NCBI RefSeq assembly: GCF_026013615.1
Contig: NZ_JAPDPI010000011.1
Span: 1-64,000 of the forward strand
Source: Plebeiibacterium marinum
Lineage (GTDB): Bacteria > Bacteroidota > Bacteroidia > Bacteroidales > Marinilabiliaceae
Direction of reading: 5' to 3'
DNA length: 64,000 nt
In this document: in pieces, positions 51,028 to 60,412 of the stretch
Position numbering within the stretch: the stretch's first letter is position 1
How the letters are laid out: each line of letters opens with the position of its first letter
Made by a program: the position numbers and the translations under genes
The notes under the pieces: generated by a model
The model's database searches: none
Told to the model about the DNA's origin: nothing
The model's input: only the letters and a program-made list of their open reading frames with translations

Positions 51028-54000
51028 ATGATTAAATCATTGAATTTTAACAAAGTCATTCTGCTGCTGGCAGGTTTGTTTATGCTAACAAGCCTCTCGT
51101 TTGCGCAAGAGATGACACTTTCCGGTGTTGTTACCGACTCAAACACCGGTGATGTATTGCCAGGTGTTACAGTTGCAATAAAAAATACAACTACAGGTAC
51201 AATCACAACTCCGGATGGTACATATACTTTAAAAGCCAATGCGGGAGATATTCTGATTTTCTCTTTTATTGGTTATGTTACTCAGGAAATTGCATTAAAT
51301 GACCAAAAAGAATTGAATGTGGCCTTAGTTCCAGATGTGATTGGGATGGATGAGGTTGTCGTTGTAGGTTATGGTCAGGTAAGAAAAGAGGATGCTACAG
51401 GATCTGTTTTTACGGTAAAGTCGGATGATTTTAACCAGGGTTCTACAACATCTCCTCAGGATCTTATTGTGGGTAAGATTGCCGGTGTACAAATTGTTAG
51501 TGATGGGGGTGCCCCCGGTTCTGAAGCGACCATTAGAATCCGTGGAGGTTCTTCAATGTCGGCAAGTAATGATCCGTTGATTGTAATTGACGGGATGCCT
51601 TTGGATAATCGGGCTATCGATGGAATGAGCAATGTGTTAAGCTCATTGAACCCAAATGATATTGAAACATTTACTGTATTAAAAGACGCATCGGCAACTG
51701 CAATTTATGGATCACGTGCTTCCAATGGTGTAATCCTTATTACAACTAAAAAGGGGTCTGCAGGGCAAAAGGTTAAAGTTACCTATGACACTAAATTCTC
51801 AATCGGCAAGATTAAAGAGACCATAGATGTTTTAAGTGCAGATGAGTATCGTACTTTAGTAAATGAGAGGGCGCTAACCAATTCTTCTGTAAATCCAGAC
51901 TTATTGGGAGATGCTTCAACAGATTGGCAGGATGAAATATACAGAGATGCAACCGGACAAGAGCACAATATTGGTGTTTCTGGTTCATTCAAAGATATCC
52001 CATTCCGGGTTTCAGCAGGATATACTGACCAAAACGGTATTTTACAGACCTCTGAAATGCAAAGGACAACAGGGACTTTAAATATTAATCCCAGCTTTTT
52101 TGATGAACACTTAAAAATAAATTTAGGTGCCAAATACATGGCCGTTGAAAATCAATTTGCAGATAGGGGTGCGATTGGAAATGCTTTACGTTTTGATCCT
52201 ACACAATCTGTTTTTAACAATACAGGAATATATGGAGGATATACAACCTGGTTAATGGGTGATGGTTCCCGGAATGTAAACGGTACAAGAAACCCGGTGG
52301 CACAATTGCAACAAAGAGAAGATATTTCTGATGTATCAAGGATCATTGCCGACTTTCAAGCTGATTATAAATTGCATTTCCTTCCGGAATTAAAAGCAAG
52401 CGTGAAGTTGGGTTACGACTATTCAGACAGTGATGGTGAGGTGAATACAGATTTGGATGCTTCGTGGGTTAGAGCTTCTTCAACAGGTGTGGATAGAGAC
52501 TATACGCAGGAGAAAAAGAATGAATTGCTGGATTTTTATCTTACTTATGATAAAGAGCTTCCATCCCTAAAAAGTAAAATTAATGTAATGGGTGGATATG
52601 AATGGCAACATTTCTGGTCGAAGGCTACAGCTTATGAGGTTGACAGGTTTAATACTGCTATAGAAGATTCTGAAGATGAAACAGAGAACTACCTAGTTTC
52701 TTTCTTTGGTAGAGCTAACTATACATTTAAGGACAAGTATATTTTAACAGCAACAGTACGTAAAGATGGTTCTTCAAGATTCCATGAAGATAACAGATGG
52801 GGAACTTTCCCTTCGGCAGCGTTGGCATGGCGGGCAAGTGAAGAAACTTTTCTTAAAAATATTGATGCCATTAGTAATGTAAAAGTTCGTTTAAGTTATG
52901 GTATAACCGGTCAGCAAGAGCTAAATAGTGGTGATTATCCATATATGGGAACTTACAGGTTAAGTGACTCAAGAACACAATATCAGTTCGGAAATCAATA
53001 TTATACCTTGATAAGACCTGATGGATACGATGCCGGGTTACAATGGGAAAAAACAACTACATACAATGCCGGTATTGATTATGGATTTATTAATAACAGA
53101 ATTTACGGTACGTTTGACATCTATAAACGTAAAACTGAAGATCTGTTAAACACTATCCCGGTTCCGGCAGGAACAAACTTTACCGACAGGTTATTGACCA
53201 ACGTAGGTGATTTGGAAAACAACGGATTTGAATTCTCTGTTAATGCAATCCTGTTGGAAAAGAAAGATTTGTTTTGGGAAGTTGGTTTTAACCTGGCGTA
53301 TAACAATAATGAAATTACCCGTTTAACAAATTACGATGATCCTGATTACAGAGGAGTTGAAACTGGTGATATTAGTGGGGTTGGTGTTGGTAATACTATT
53401 CAGATCAATGCAGTAGGACATCCATTAAATACATTCTACGTATACGAGCAGGTGTATAATTCTAACGGAAAGCCAATTGAAGGCCTTTATGTGGATAGAA
53501 ATAAAGATGGGCAAATTACTACAGCCGATAAATACTACGCTGAGGATCCTGCACAGGATTATAATATAGGTTTTTCATCAAACCTTAAATATAAAGACTT
53601 TGATTTTGGCTTTAATGGTAGAATAGGCATTGGCGGGCAAATTTACAACAACGTTATTGTAGGAGGCCGTTATCAGGAAATGACTGTAAATGAATATTTA
53701 ACCAATATGCCGTCTGAAATTAACAAATCGAAGTTTGAAACGGCCCAACAATATTCAGACTATTTTCTTGAAGATGCATCATTCTTAAAAATAGATAATA
53801 TAACCCTGGGTTATAATTTTACTAAATTATTGAAACCTCTTTTAGGTTTTGACCTTCATGCCAGAGCATTTACTACAGTTCAAAATGCTTTTGTGATAAC
53901 CGATTATAGTGGATTAGATCCTGAAGTAAACGGTGGGATTGACAATGATGTGTATCCAAGACCAAGAACTTTCTTGTTTGGATTAAATGTGAATTTTTAA
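51028..54000 (+). CDS. susC: SusC-like alpha-glucan outer-membrane transporter
   Basis: A 990-residue TonB-dependent transporter. Signal peptide ending SLSFAQ, CarboxypepD-like domain (MTLSGVVTDSNTGDVLPGVTVAIKNT), DEVVVVGYGQ TonB-box region, plug with RIRGGSSMSASNDPLIVIDGMPLD and TATAIYGSRASNGVILITTKKG, barrel ending FLFGLNVNF. Its leader and signal peptide do not resemble those of the SusC genes at 10676 and 15979. The following SusD/E/F and GH13 genes point to starch-derived maltodextrins. Confidence 0.95.
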   Translation: MIKSLNFNKVILLLAGLFMLTSLSFAQEMTLSGVVTDSNTGDVLPGVTVAIKNTTTGTITTPDGTYTLKANAGDILIFSFIGYVTQEIALNDQKELNVALVPDVIGMDEVVVVGYGQVRKEDATGSVFTVKSDDFNQGSTTSPQDLIVGKIAGVQIVSDGGAPGSEATIRIRGGSSMSASNDPLIVIDGMPLDNRAIDGMSNVLSSLNPNDIETFTVLKDASATAIYGSRASNGVILITTKKGSAGQKVKVTYDTKFSIGKIKETIDVLSADEYRTLVNERALTNSSVNPDLLGDASTDWQDEIYRDATGQEHNIGVSGSFKDIPFRVSAGYTDQNGILQTSEMQRTTGTLNINPSFFDEHLKINLGAKYMAVENQFADRGAIGNALRFDPTQSVFNNTGIYGGYTTWLMGDGSRNVNGTRNPVAQLQQREDISDVSRIIADFQADYKLHFLPELKASVKLGYDYSDSDGEVNTDLDASWVRASSTGVDRDYTQEKKNELLDFYLTYDKELPSLKSKINVMGGYEWQHFWSKATAYEVDRFNTAIEDSEDETENYLVSFFGRANYTFKDKYILTATVRKDGSSRFHEDNRWGTFPSAALAWRASEETFLKNIDAISNVKVRLSYGITGQQELNSGDYPYMGTYRLSDSRTQYQFGNQYYTLIRPDGYDAGLQWEKTTTYNAGIDYGFINNRIYGTFDIYKRKTEDLLNTIPVPAGTNFTDRLLTNVGDLENNGFEFSVNAILLEKKDLFWEVGFNLAYNNNEITRLTNYDDPDYRGVETGDISGVGVGNTIQINAVGHPLNTFYVYEQVYNSNGKPIEGLYVDRNKDGQITTADKYYAEDPAQDYNIGFSSNLKYKDFDFGFNGRIGIGGQIYNNVIVGGRYQEMTVNEYLTNMPSEINKSKFETAQQYSDYFLEDASFLKIDNITLGYNFTKLLKPLLGFDLHARAFTTVQNAFVITDYSGLDPEVNGGIDNDVYPRPRTFLFGLNVNF

Positions 54001-54018
54001 TTGATAAGTGTTTTGATT

Positions 54019-55584
54019 ATGAATAAGAAATATTATAAAACAAATTATATCATCATTGCATTTGCTTTATTATTTGCATTTGCATCGTGTACTGATGATT
54101 TGGACACCTTACCTCTGGATGAGGATATAAAAACTGCAGAGAATGTTTTGACTGATGCCGAATCATATAAAGAGCTTTTGGCAAAATGTTATGCAGGGTT
54201 GATTTTAGGTGGTCAGACTGGCGTAGATGGAGAACCTGACATAAGTAGTATTAATGGTGGATTTTCATCTTACCTAAGATTACTTTGGAATCATCAGGAG
54301 TTGCCTACGGATGAGGCTATTTGTGCCTGGAATGATGGTAACCTGAGAGATTTGCATGATCAGGACTGGACTAGTTCAAATGAGTTTGTTACTGCTATGT
54401 ATTATCGTATTACTCTTCAAATAGCTTATTGTAATAATCTGATTAAACTGACTGAAGGGCAATCGGAGTATGAAGCGTTTAGTACTGAAGCCAGAGCTTT
54501 AAGGGCTTTAAGTTATTACCATTTGCTGGATATGTTTGGACGTGGGCCATTTGTTACCGAGGAAGATGAAATCGGTTCGTTTTTCTTTCCGGAGATGGCT
54601 ACCCAACAAAAGATATTTGATTATATAGAGACTGAGCTGACTACTATTGAAGAAGATTTAGCTGCTCCCGGAACTAATGAATATGGTAGGGCTGATAAAG
54701 GTTTGGCCTGGGCTATCCTGGCTAAAATGTATTTAAATGCAGAAGTATATATTGGTACTTCTAAATATACAGAAGCGATTACTTATTGTAATAAAATTAT
54801 TGGAGGAGGTTATTCTTTAGAGTCAGATTATGAAAATCTGTTCTTAGCAGATAACCATCTAAGAACCAACGAAATTATTTTTCCTATTACATCAGATGGC
54901 AACAACACTCAATCCTGGGGAGGTATGACATTTATACTTCACTCAACTGTTGGAGGAGATATGCCTGCAAGCGAATCCGGAATTGACGGAGGTTGGGGTG
55001 GAAACAGAACCACCAAAGCTTTTGTAAACCTTTTCCCTGATCTTACAGGAACAGATGTGAGGGGGATGTTTTATACAGAAGGTCAGGAATATGAAATAGA
55101 AGATATTTTCAACTTCAGACATGGGTATGCATTGCGTAAGTTTAAAAATATTACTTCAACAGGTGAAGTTGGTTCAAGTTTATCATTTCCTGATACAGAT
55201 TTTCCATTGTACCGATTGGCAGACTTTTATTTAGCCTATGCCGAGGCTGTAGTGCGTGGTGGAACAGGAGGTGATATGGCAACAGCAGTGGGCTATGTTA
55301 ACCAATTAAGAGAAAGAGCCTATGGAGATGAATCAGGTAATATTGATGAAGCTGATTTAACACTGGATTTTATTCTTGACGAAAGAGGGCGTGAGCTATA
55401 CTGGGAATGTCACAGAAGAACAGACTTGGTTCGATTTGGTAAATTAACAGGTGGCGATTATGTATGGCCATGGAAAGGGGCTGTTGCTAACGGTCAGTCA
55501 ACCAACGCAAAATACAATGTGTTCCCTATTCCTTCGTCGGATATTAATGCCAATCCAAATCTATCAAATATCACAGGTTATTAA
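54019..55584 (+). CDS. susD: SusD-like starch-binding lipoprotein
   Basis: A 521-residue RagB/SusD lipoprotein (signal ending LFAFASC). Landmarks: FSTEARALRALSYYHLLDMFGRGPFVTEEDEIG, GRADKGLAWAILAKMYLNAEVYIG, FPLYRLADFYLAYAEAVVRGG, LDFILDERGRELYWECHRRTDLVRFGKLTGGDYVWPWKG and the C-terminal FPIPSSDINANPNLSNITGY. ATG at 54019 begins the signal peptide; the frame opens earlier at a TTG. It starts 18 nt after susC. Confidence 0.95.
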   Translation: MNKKYYKTNYIIIAFALLFAFASCTDDLDTLPLDEDIKTAENVLTDAESYKELLAKCYAGLILGGQTGVDGEPDISSINGGFSSYLRLLWNHQELPTDEAICAWNDGNLRDLHDQDWTSSNEFVTAMYYRITLQIAYCNNLIKLTEGQSEYEAFSTEARALRALSYYHLLDMFGRGPFVTEEDEIGSFFFPEMATQQKIFDYIETELTTIEEDLAAPGTNEYGRADKGLAWAILAKMYLNAEVYIGTSKYTEAITYCNKIIGGGYSLESDYENLFLADNHLRTNEIIFPITSDGNNTQSWGGMTFILHSTVGGDMPASESGIDGGWGGNRTTKAFVNLFPDLTGTDVRGMFYTEGQEYEIEDIFNFRHGYALRKFKNITSTGEVGSSLSFPDTDFPLYRLADFYLAYAEAVVRGGTGGDMATAVGYVNQLRERAYGDESGNIDEADLTLDFILDERGRELYWECHRRTDLVRFGKLTGGDYVWPWKGAVANGQSTNAKYNVFPIPSSDINANPNLSNITGY

Positions 55585-55604
55585 TAGATTTTAAAAGAAA
55601 CAAT

Positions 55605-56693
55605 ATGAAAAATATACAATACATATTAATATTATTTCTTGCATTAAGCATTTTTTCGTGCGAGGATGATGATATTTTAAAATTGAATGAGTCAAAGTAC
55701 ACTCCAGCTACCAATATTATGGGTTTTGGTGAAACTTTGGCCATATCAAAAGCTACAAAAACAGAATCTATCGAAGTGGCGTATACGCCTGCTTATTATG
55801 GGGTAGACCTGGTTGTTACACATACACTTCAGTTTTCAACAGCATCTGATTTTTCAGATCCTGTAACTTTTGATGTGGATGCATCTGACGACGCTTTTAC
55901 ATTTTCGGTGGGTGCTCTTAATGAATTTCTAACAGAATCGTTATTGCTGCCTGTTGATGAGGAAGCTGATGTATATGCAAGGGTGGTGACTAATTCTTTA
56001 GAAGGAGTTGATACATTATATTCTTCTGTTGTAAACTTTAAAACTACCCCTTATTTGGATATTTTATTTGCGCCAAATACGCTTTACTTATTTGGTGACG
56101 GAGTAGGACGTATTGCGCAGAATAATAAATTGAGGTTAAATAAAGTCCATAGTGAGCCTGATGATAATTGGATGATTGTATGGATGGAAGCAACAGGAAC
56201 ATTTAAGATCTGTTCTGATGTTGATTATAAGGGTGTTATTGGTAAAGTAGGGGATCCTGTTAGTGGTGAATATACGCTAGGAACTGTTGATAATAGAGGA
56301 GAAGATATTCCTGTTCCCGGAACTGCAGGATATTATACGGTTGGTGTAGATTTGGCTAACAATAAATTATTGATAGAACCTGCTAACGTATACATCTGTG
56401 GTGATAATGTAGGGGGATGGCCAACAAGTTCTGTTGTTGAAGAAAATAAGTTTCAGTTGGATGCTGAAAATAAAACGATGTATCTAACTAAAAGCTTATT
56501 AGGTGGAGAGCTAAGGCTTCATGTTACTCATCCATATATTTCTGCAAGTGACTGGTGGCATGCTGAGTTTATATTCCTTGATGGAAAAATTGAATACAGA
56601 GCTGATGGTGGAGATCAGGAAAGAGTTAGTATTAGCGGTGGTACGCAAACAATAGAGCTTGACTTTATTAATCAAACTGGTAAAATGAAATAA
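55605..56693 (+). CDS. susE: SusE-like starch-binding outer-membrane lipoprotein
   Basis: A 362-residue lipoprotein (signal ending LSIFSC). An N-terminal SusE-type Ig domain (about 35-150, VAYTPAYYGVDLVVTHTLQFSTASDFSDP) is followed by two carbohydrate-binding modules: NTLYLFGDGVGRIAQNN...WMIVWMEATGTFKICSD and NVYICGDNVGGWPTSS...ADWWHAEF-type. Aromatic residues are placed as in Bacteroides SusE/SusF starch platforms. It ends 2 nt before the next gene. Confidence 0.85.
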   Translation: MKNIQYILILFLALSIFSCEDDDILKLNESKYTPATNIMGFGETLAISKATKTESIEVAYTPAYYGVDLVVTHTLQFSTASDFSDPVTFDVDASDDAFTFSVGALNEFLTESLLLPVDEEADVYARVVTNSLEGVDTLYSSVVNFKTTPYLDILFAPNTLYLFGDGVGRIAQNNKLRLNKVHSEPDDNWMIVWMEATGTFKICSDVDYKGVIGKVGDPVSGEYTLGTVDNRGEDIPVPGTAGYYTVGVDLANNKLLIEPANVYICGDNVGGWPTSSVVEENKFQLDAENKTMYLTKSLLGGELRLHVTHPYISASDWWHAEFIFLDGKIEYRADGGDQERVSISGGTQTIELDFINQTGKMK

Positions 56694-56695
56694 CA

Positions 56696-58420
56696 ATGAA
56701 GAATCTAAAATATTTATTTATATCATTATTGGCTGTACTCTTTTTCTCTTGTGAAGATGATTTTGATACGCCAAATGTAACTGCGCCAGTTCAAGGAACT
56801 GCGCCGGTTCTTGCAGATGTTTCCCAGGATATAGATCTTGTTCTTGCCAAAAAGAATGAAAAAGAAACTGTTGTAGATTTAAGCTGGACTGCAGCTACCT
56901 ACGCCGATCCTATTGGTGTAAGATACTATGTTCAAGTAGATGCTCCCGGTAATGGTTTTGCTGATGCTTTGGAATTTGACAGGGTAGCAGAGACATCTAC
57001 TTCAATTGTTGTGGGTGATTTAAATACTTTGATTTCTGACCGATATGCTCCAGCCGTAAAGGTTGAGCTGGAAGTTAGGATCAGAGCTGCGGCAAACGAA
57101 GATCTTGATGATTTGTATTCAGATTCGTTTACTATGAAAGTAACCCCTTACCTGGATGTTGCCGTGCCAGAGGAATTATATATATATGGATCTGCTACAG
57201 TTGTGGCAGAAGTAACAGATGGCCTTGCAGCTTATGGTAAAGATGATGTATTTACAAAGTATTTGAAACTGACTAAAGATGGAGTTTTCCAGTTCTCAGA
57301 TGCGAAAGAAAGCAGTGGGTTTGATTATAACTTTGGTAAATTTGCTACACTTTCTGATAATATAGCTGATGCCGGAGACGACGATGGTAACTTTAAGTTT
57401 ACCGGTGAAACAGGATGGTATGTTGTTACTGCAGATTTTGTAAATAGTAATTTAACTATTGCAGCTTATGATAGCTACGTTAGTGACTATCCAAATATTT
57501 ACCTTGTTGGAGATTATAATGCAGTTGATCCGGCATGGAGTCCAGGAACATCACCAGAAATGACCCGTAAATCAGAAGGCGTTTATTCAATTGAAGTGAC
57601 CCTTAAAGATGGAGCTGCTTTGAAATTCATAAATCAGCAAAATTGGGAAGGACTGGATTGGGCAGATGCGGATTCAGAAGGTAACTCAGGAATATTAGCT
57701 CCAAAGGGAAAGAATAACGATATTAAATTCGATGGAGGAGATAAAGGCTATACAATTACTTTAGATCTGAACAAAGGCGTATATGCAATTGAAGCACTTC
57801 CAGAATATCCAACAAACCTGTATATGATTGGTAGTTTTGTTGGTTGGAGCTGGGATAATGCTGTCGAAATGATTCCGGTTCATAGTAACCCACACCTTTT
57901 CTGGAAAATTGCCTGGTTCGAGGCTGGAGCAGCAATGAAGTTTAATTCTGCTAAAGCATGGGACGGAGGTCAATTTGGAAAAACTGGTGATAATGCCGAT
58001 GCTGAAGGTGTTTGGAATAAAGGTGGTGATGATATACCAATAGCAGCGGCAGGTTATAAGATGGTTGTAGTGAATTTGTTAACCAATACTATCCAAATTA
58101 CAGATCCGGTTATTTATGCTCAGGGTAATGCTTTTGGAAATTGGGATGGTGGAGTATTCTTATTTACCCCGGATGCAGCAGATAACAAAATATTAGTTTC
58201 TCCGGCAGCCGTTGCTGATGATAATGCAAGGATGTACGTAACAGCAACTACATTGACTAATGAAAGCGGAAGTGCAGTTGACTGGTGGCAAGCTGAGTTT
58301 AATGTATACCCTGGAGGAATTGAGTACAGGGGTGCCGGTAATGATCAGGCTGCAGCACCTATTTTAACAGGACAACAAGTTAAATTGAACTTTAGTACCG
58401 AAACAGGAGTGTTTGAATAA
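56696..58420 (+). CDS. susF: SusF/SusE-like starch-binding lipoprotein with extra modules
   Basis: A 574-residue lipoprotein (signal ending LAVLFFSC). The SusE-type Ig domain (about 30-150) is followed by about four CBM-like beta modules. These are EELYIYGSATVVAEV (160-255), NIYLVGDYNAVDPAWSPGTSPEMTRK (260-360), NLYMIGSFVGWSWDNAVEMIPVHSNPHLFWKIAWFEAG (365-465) and IYAQGNAFGNWDGGVFLFTPDAAD (470-574). The last ends like SusE of the previous gene (DWWQAEFNVYPGGIEYRGAG). It is probably a second surface starch binder. Confidence 0.85.
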   Translation: MKNLKYLFISLLAVLFFSCEDDFDTPNVTAPVQGTAPVLADVSQDIDLVLAKKNEKETVVDLSWTAATYADPIGVRYYVQVDAPGNGFADALEFDRVAETSTSIVVGDLNTLISDRYAPAVKVELEVRIRAAANEDLDDLYSDSFTMKVTPYLDVAVPEELYIYGSATVVAEVTDGLAAYGKDDVFTKYLKLTKDGVFQFSDAKESSGFDYNFGKFATLSDNIADAGDDDGNFKFTGETGWYVVTADFVNSNLTIAAYDSYVSDYPNIYLVGDYNAVDPAWSPGTSPEMTRKSEGVYSIEVTLKDGAALKFINQQNWEGLDWADADSEGNSGILAPKGKNNDIKFDGGDKGYTITLDLNKGVYAIEALPEYPTNLYMIGSFVGWSWDNAVEMIPVHSNPHLFWKIAWFEAGAAMKFNSAKAWDGGQFGKTGDNADAEGVWNKGGDDIPIAAAGYKMVVVNLLTNTIQITDPVIYAQGNAFGNWDGGVFLFTPDAADNKILVSPAAVADDNARMYVTATTLTNESGSAVDWWQAEFNVYPGGIEYRGAGNDQAAAPILTGQQVKLNFSTETGVFE

Positions 58421-58442
58421 TTAGTATTTCAAAATAATTTTT

Positions 58443-58469
58443 AAGCCGCCCATAGTGGCGGCTTTTTTT
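58443..58469 (+). terminator. Terminator after susF
   Basis: AAGCCGCC/GGCGGCTT stem with a 6-nt loop and seven T (to about 58469). It lies 14 nt before the next start codon, so the GH13 genes downstream are read through partially or have their own promoter. Confidence 0.85.
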
Positions 58470-58483
58470 AATAAATATTGCAT

Positions 58484-60340
58484 ATGAAGCCCTTTTACCT
58501 TTGTTTATTGTTAATTTTAATACTTGCTTCGTGCCATGATTCTTCACATAAAAACCATGACAACGCCAGTGTGTCTTCTCCTCCCCAATGGGCAAAAGAT
58601 GTAATTTGGTATCAAATATTTGTGGAGCGGTTTAATAATGGTGATCCAACAAACGACCCAACCCCGGAAACAATGTATGCATCCTCAAATTTTATCGATA
58701 CACCCGAAAACTGGTCAGTAACTCCCTGGACTCAGGAATGGTACCAGGATGAGGAATGGGCGCAAAAAGATGTGCAGGACTTTTATGCAAACCTTCAGCT
58801 TCGTCGATATGGAGGCGATTTGCAAGGGGTGCTAAACAAACTTGACTACCTTAAAGAATTAGGCATTACAGCCATTTATTTTAACCCGCTGAATGATGCC
58901 CCGTCTTTGCATAAATATGATGCGCGTAATTTCCGCCATATTGATGTAACTTTCGGTCCCGACCCAAGGGGTGATATGGAAATCATTGCATCAGAAATTC
59001 CTGATGATCCCACCACCTGGAAATGGACTGCCGCAGACAAAATGTTTCTTCAGGTAATAGAAGAAGCACATAAAAGAAATATCAAAGTTGTGCTCGACTA
59101 CTCATGGAACCATACGGGCGTTGAATTTTGGGCATGGAAGGATGTTGTAAAGAACCAGGAACAATCAAAATATAAAGATTGGTATATCATTAATTCATTT
59201 GATGATCCGGCAACCGAAGAAAATGAATTCAATTACGAAGGGTGGCTGAATATACAAAGCCTTCCTGCTTTGAAAAAAGTTGGTGCAACCGAAGGGCATA
59301 GGCCAGGCCACCCATACGAAGGCGATCTGCATCCGGAAGTGAAAAAGCATGTTTTTGCCGTTACCAAACGCTGGTTAGCTCCTGATGGAGAAGTTAGCAA
59401 AGGGTTGGATGGCTACCGTTTGGATGTTGCGGACCATATACCTATGGGGTTTTGGCGCGATTATCGGAAATATGTAAAATCCATTAATCCTGAAGCCTAT
59501 TTGGTTGGTGAAATATGGTGGGAGGAATGGCCCGAGAAAATGATGAACCCGGTTCCCTATGTGAGTGGAGATGTGTTTGATGCTGTGATGCATTACCAGG
59601 TTTATCGTCCTGCACGTTGTTTTTTTGCTAAAAATGATTATCAAATTGATGCAAAACAATTTGTGGATAGTTTAAAATATCAATGGGGAAGGATTTCTGA
59701 AGAAACAGCTCAGGCTATGATGAATGTTGCGGCAACACATGACTCGCCTCGCTTGTTAACCTCTTTTGCAAATAAGGGAAAGTATAAGTATAGGGCTAAG
59801 CCTAGTGATGATCCTGATTATATAACCAGCAAGCCCAATGAAGATACTTACCAAAGGGTAAAGCTTTACCTGATGCACCAGTTTACAAGTGTTGGAGCAC
59901 CCCAGATTTGGAATGGCGATGAATTTGGCATGTGGGGTGGAGATGACCCGGATTGTCGTAAACCACTATGGTGGCCTGAATATCAATTTAATCCCGAAAA
60001 TAAAAATAATATTCAGGATAAAGAAAAAGAATATGTGGAAGTCTGTTTCAATGAGGAGTTGTATGCTTATTACAAACAAATGACCGATCTTAGAAACAAA
60101 AATATTGATGTGTTTGCAGAAGGCTCAATTGAGTTTGTTAAAGCTGAAGGAAAGTTGTTGGCCTATTTACGAAAGCTGAACGATACAGAAGTGTTGGTTG
60201 TTTTAAATGCAGGAGAAGAGTCTGTAACATACAATTTACAACCGTCTAAAACATATAAAGATCTGATAAAAGGTGTAAAAGTAAGCCGAAATGAGTTGGT
60301 TTTAGAGGCGTTGTCTGGTAAGGTTTTATTAGTAGAGTAA
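58484..60340 (+). CDS. GH13 alpha-amylase family lipoprotein
   Basis: A 618-residue glycoside hydrolase, exported as a lipoprotein (lipobox ILASC). The (beta/alpha)8 barrel starts around VIWYQIFVERFNNGDPTNDP. Catalytic residues: D314 in GLDGYRLDVADHIP, E343 in LVGEIWWEEWPE, D420 in NVAATHDSPRLL. A domain-B insertion with acidic Ca-binding-like stretches is present and a C-terminal beta domain closes the protein. It resembles the SusG / cyclomaltodextrinase-like group and would cut starch or long maltodextrins at the cell surface. ATG 58484 chosen because the signal peptide starts there. Confidence 0.92.
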   Translation: MKPFYLCLLLILILASCHDSSHKNHDNASVSSPPQWAKDVIWYQIFVERFNNGDPTNDPTPETMYASSNFIDTPENWSVTPWTQEWYQDEEWAQKDVQDFYANLQLRRYGGDLQGVLNKLDYLKELGITAIYFNPLNDAPSLHKYDARNFRHIDVTFGPDPRGDMEIIASEIPDDPTTWKWTAADKMFLQVIEEAHKRNIKVVLDYSWNHTGVEFWAWKDVVKNQEQSKYKDWYIINSFDDPATEENEFNYEGWLNIQSLPALKKVGATEGHRPGHPYEGDLHPEVKKHVFAVTKRWLAPDGEVSKGLDGYRLDVADHIPMGFWRDYRKYVKSINPEAYLVGEIWWEEWPEKMMNPVPYVSGDVFDAVMHYQVYRPARCFFAKNDYQIDAKQFVDSLKYQWGRISEETAQAMMNVAATHDSPRLLTSFANKGKYKYRAKPSDDPDYITSKPNEDTYQRVKLYLMHQFTSVGAPQIWNGDEFGMWGGDDPDCRKPLWWPEYQFNPENKNNIQDKEKEYVEVCFNEELYAYYKQMTDLRNKNIDVFAEGSIEFVKAEGKLLAYLRKLNDTEVLVVLNAGEESVTYNLQPSKTYKDLIKGVKVSRNELVLEALSGKVLLVE

Positions 60341-60412
60341 TGCCATAGCATACTGTTGGAATTTAAGTCTCCGGATGTGTAAAATAGAAAATGTATTTAA
60401 AAGATATATAAG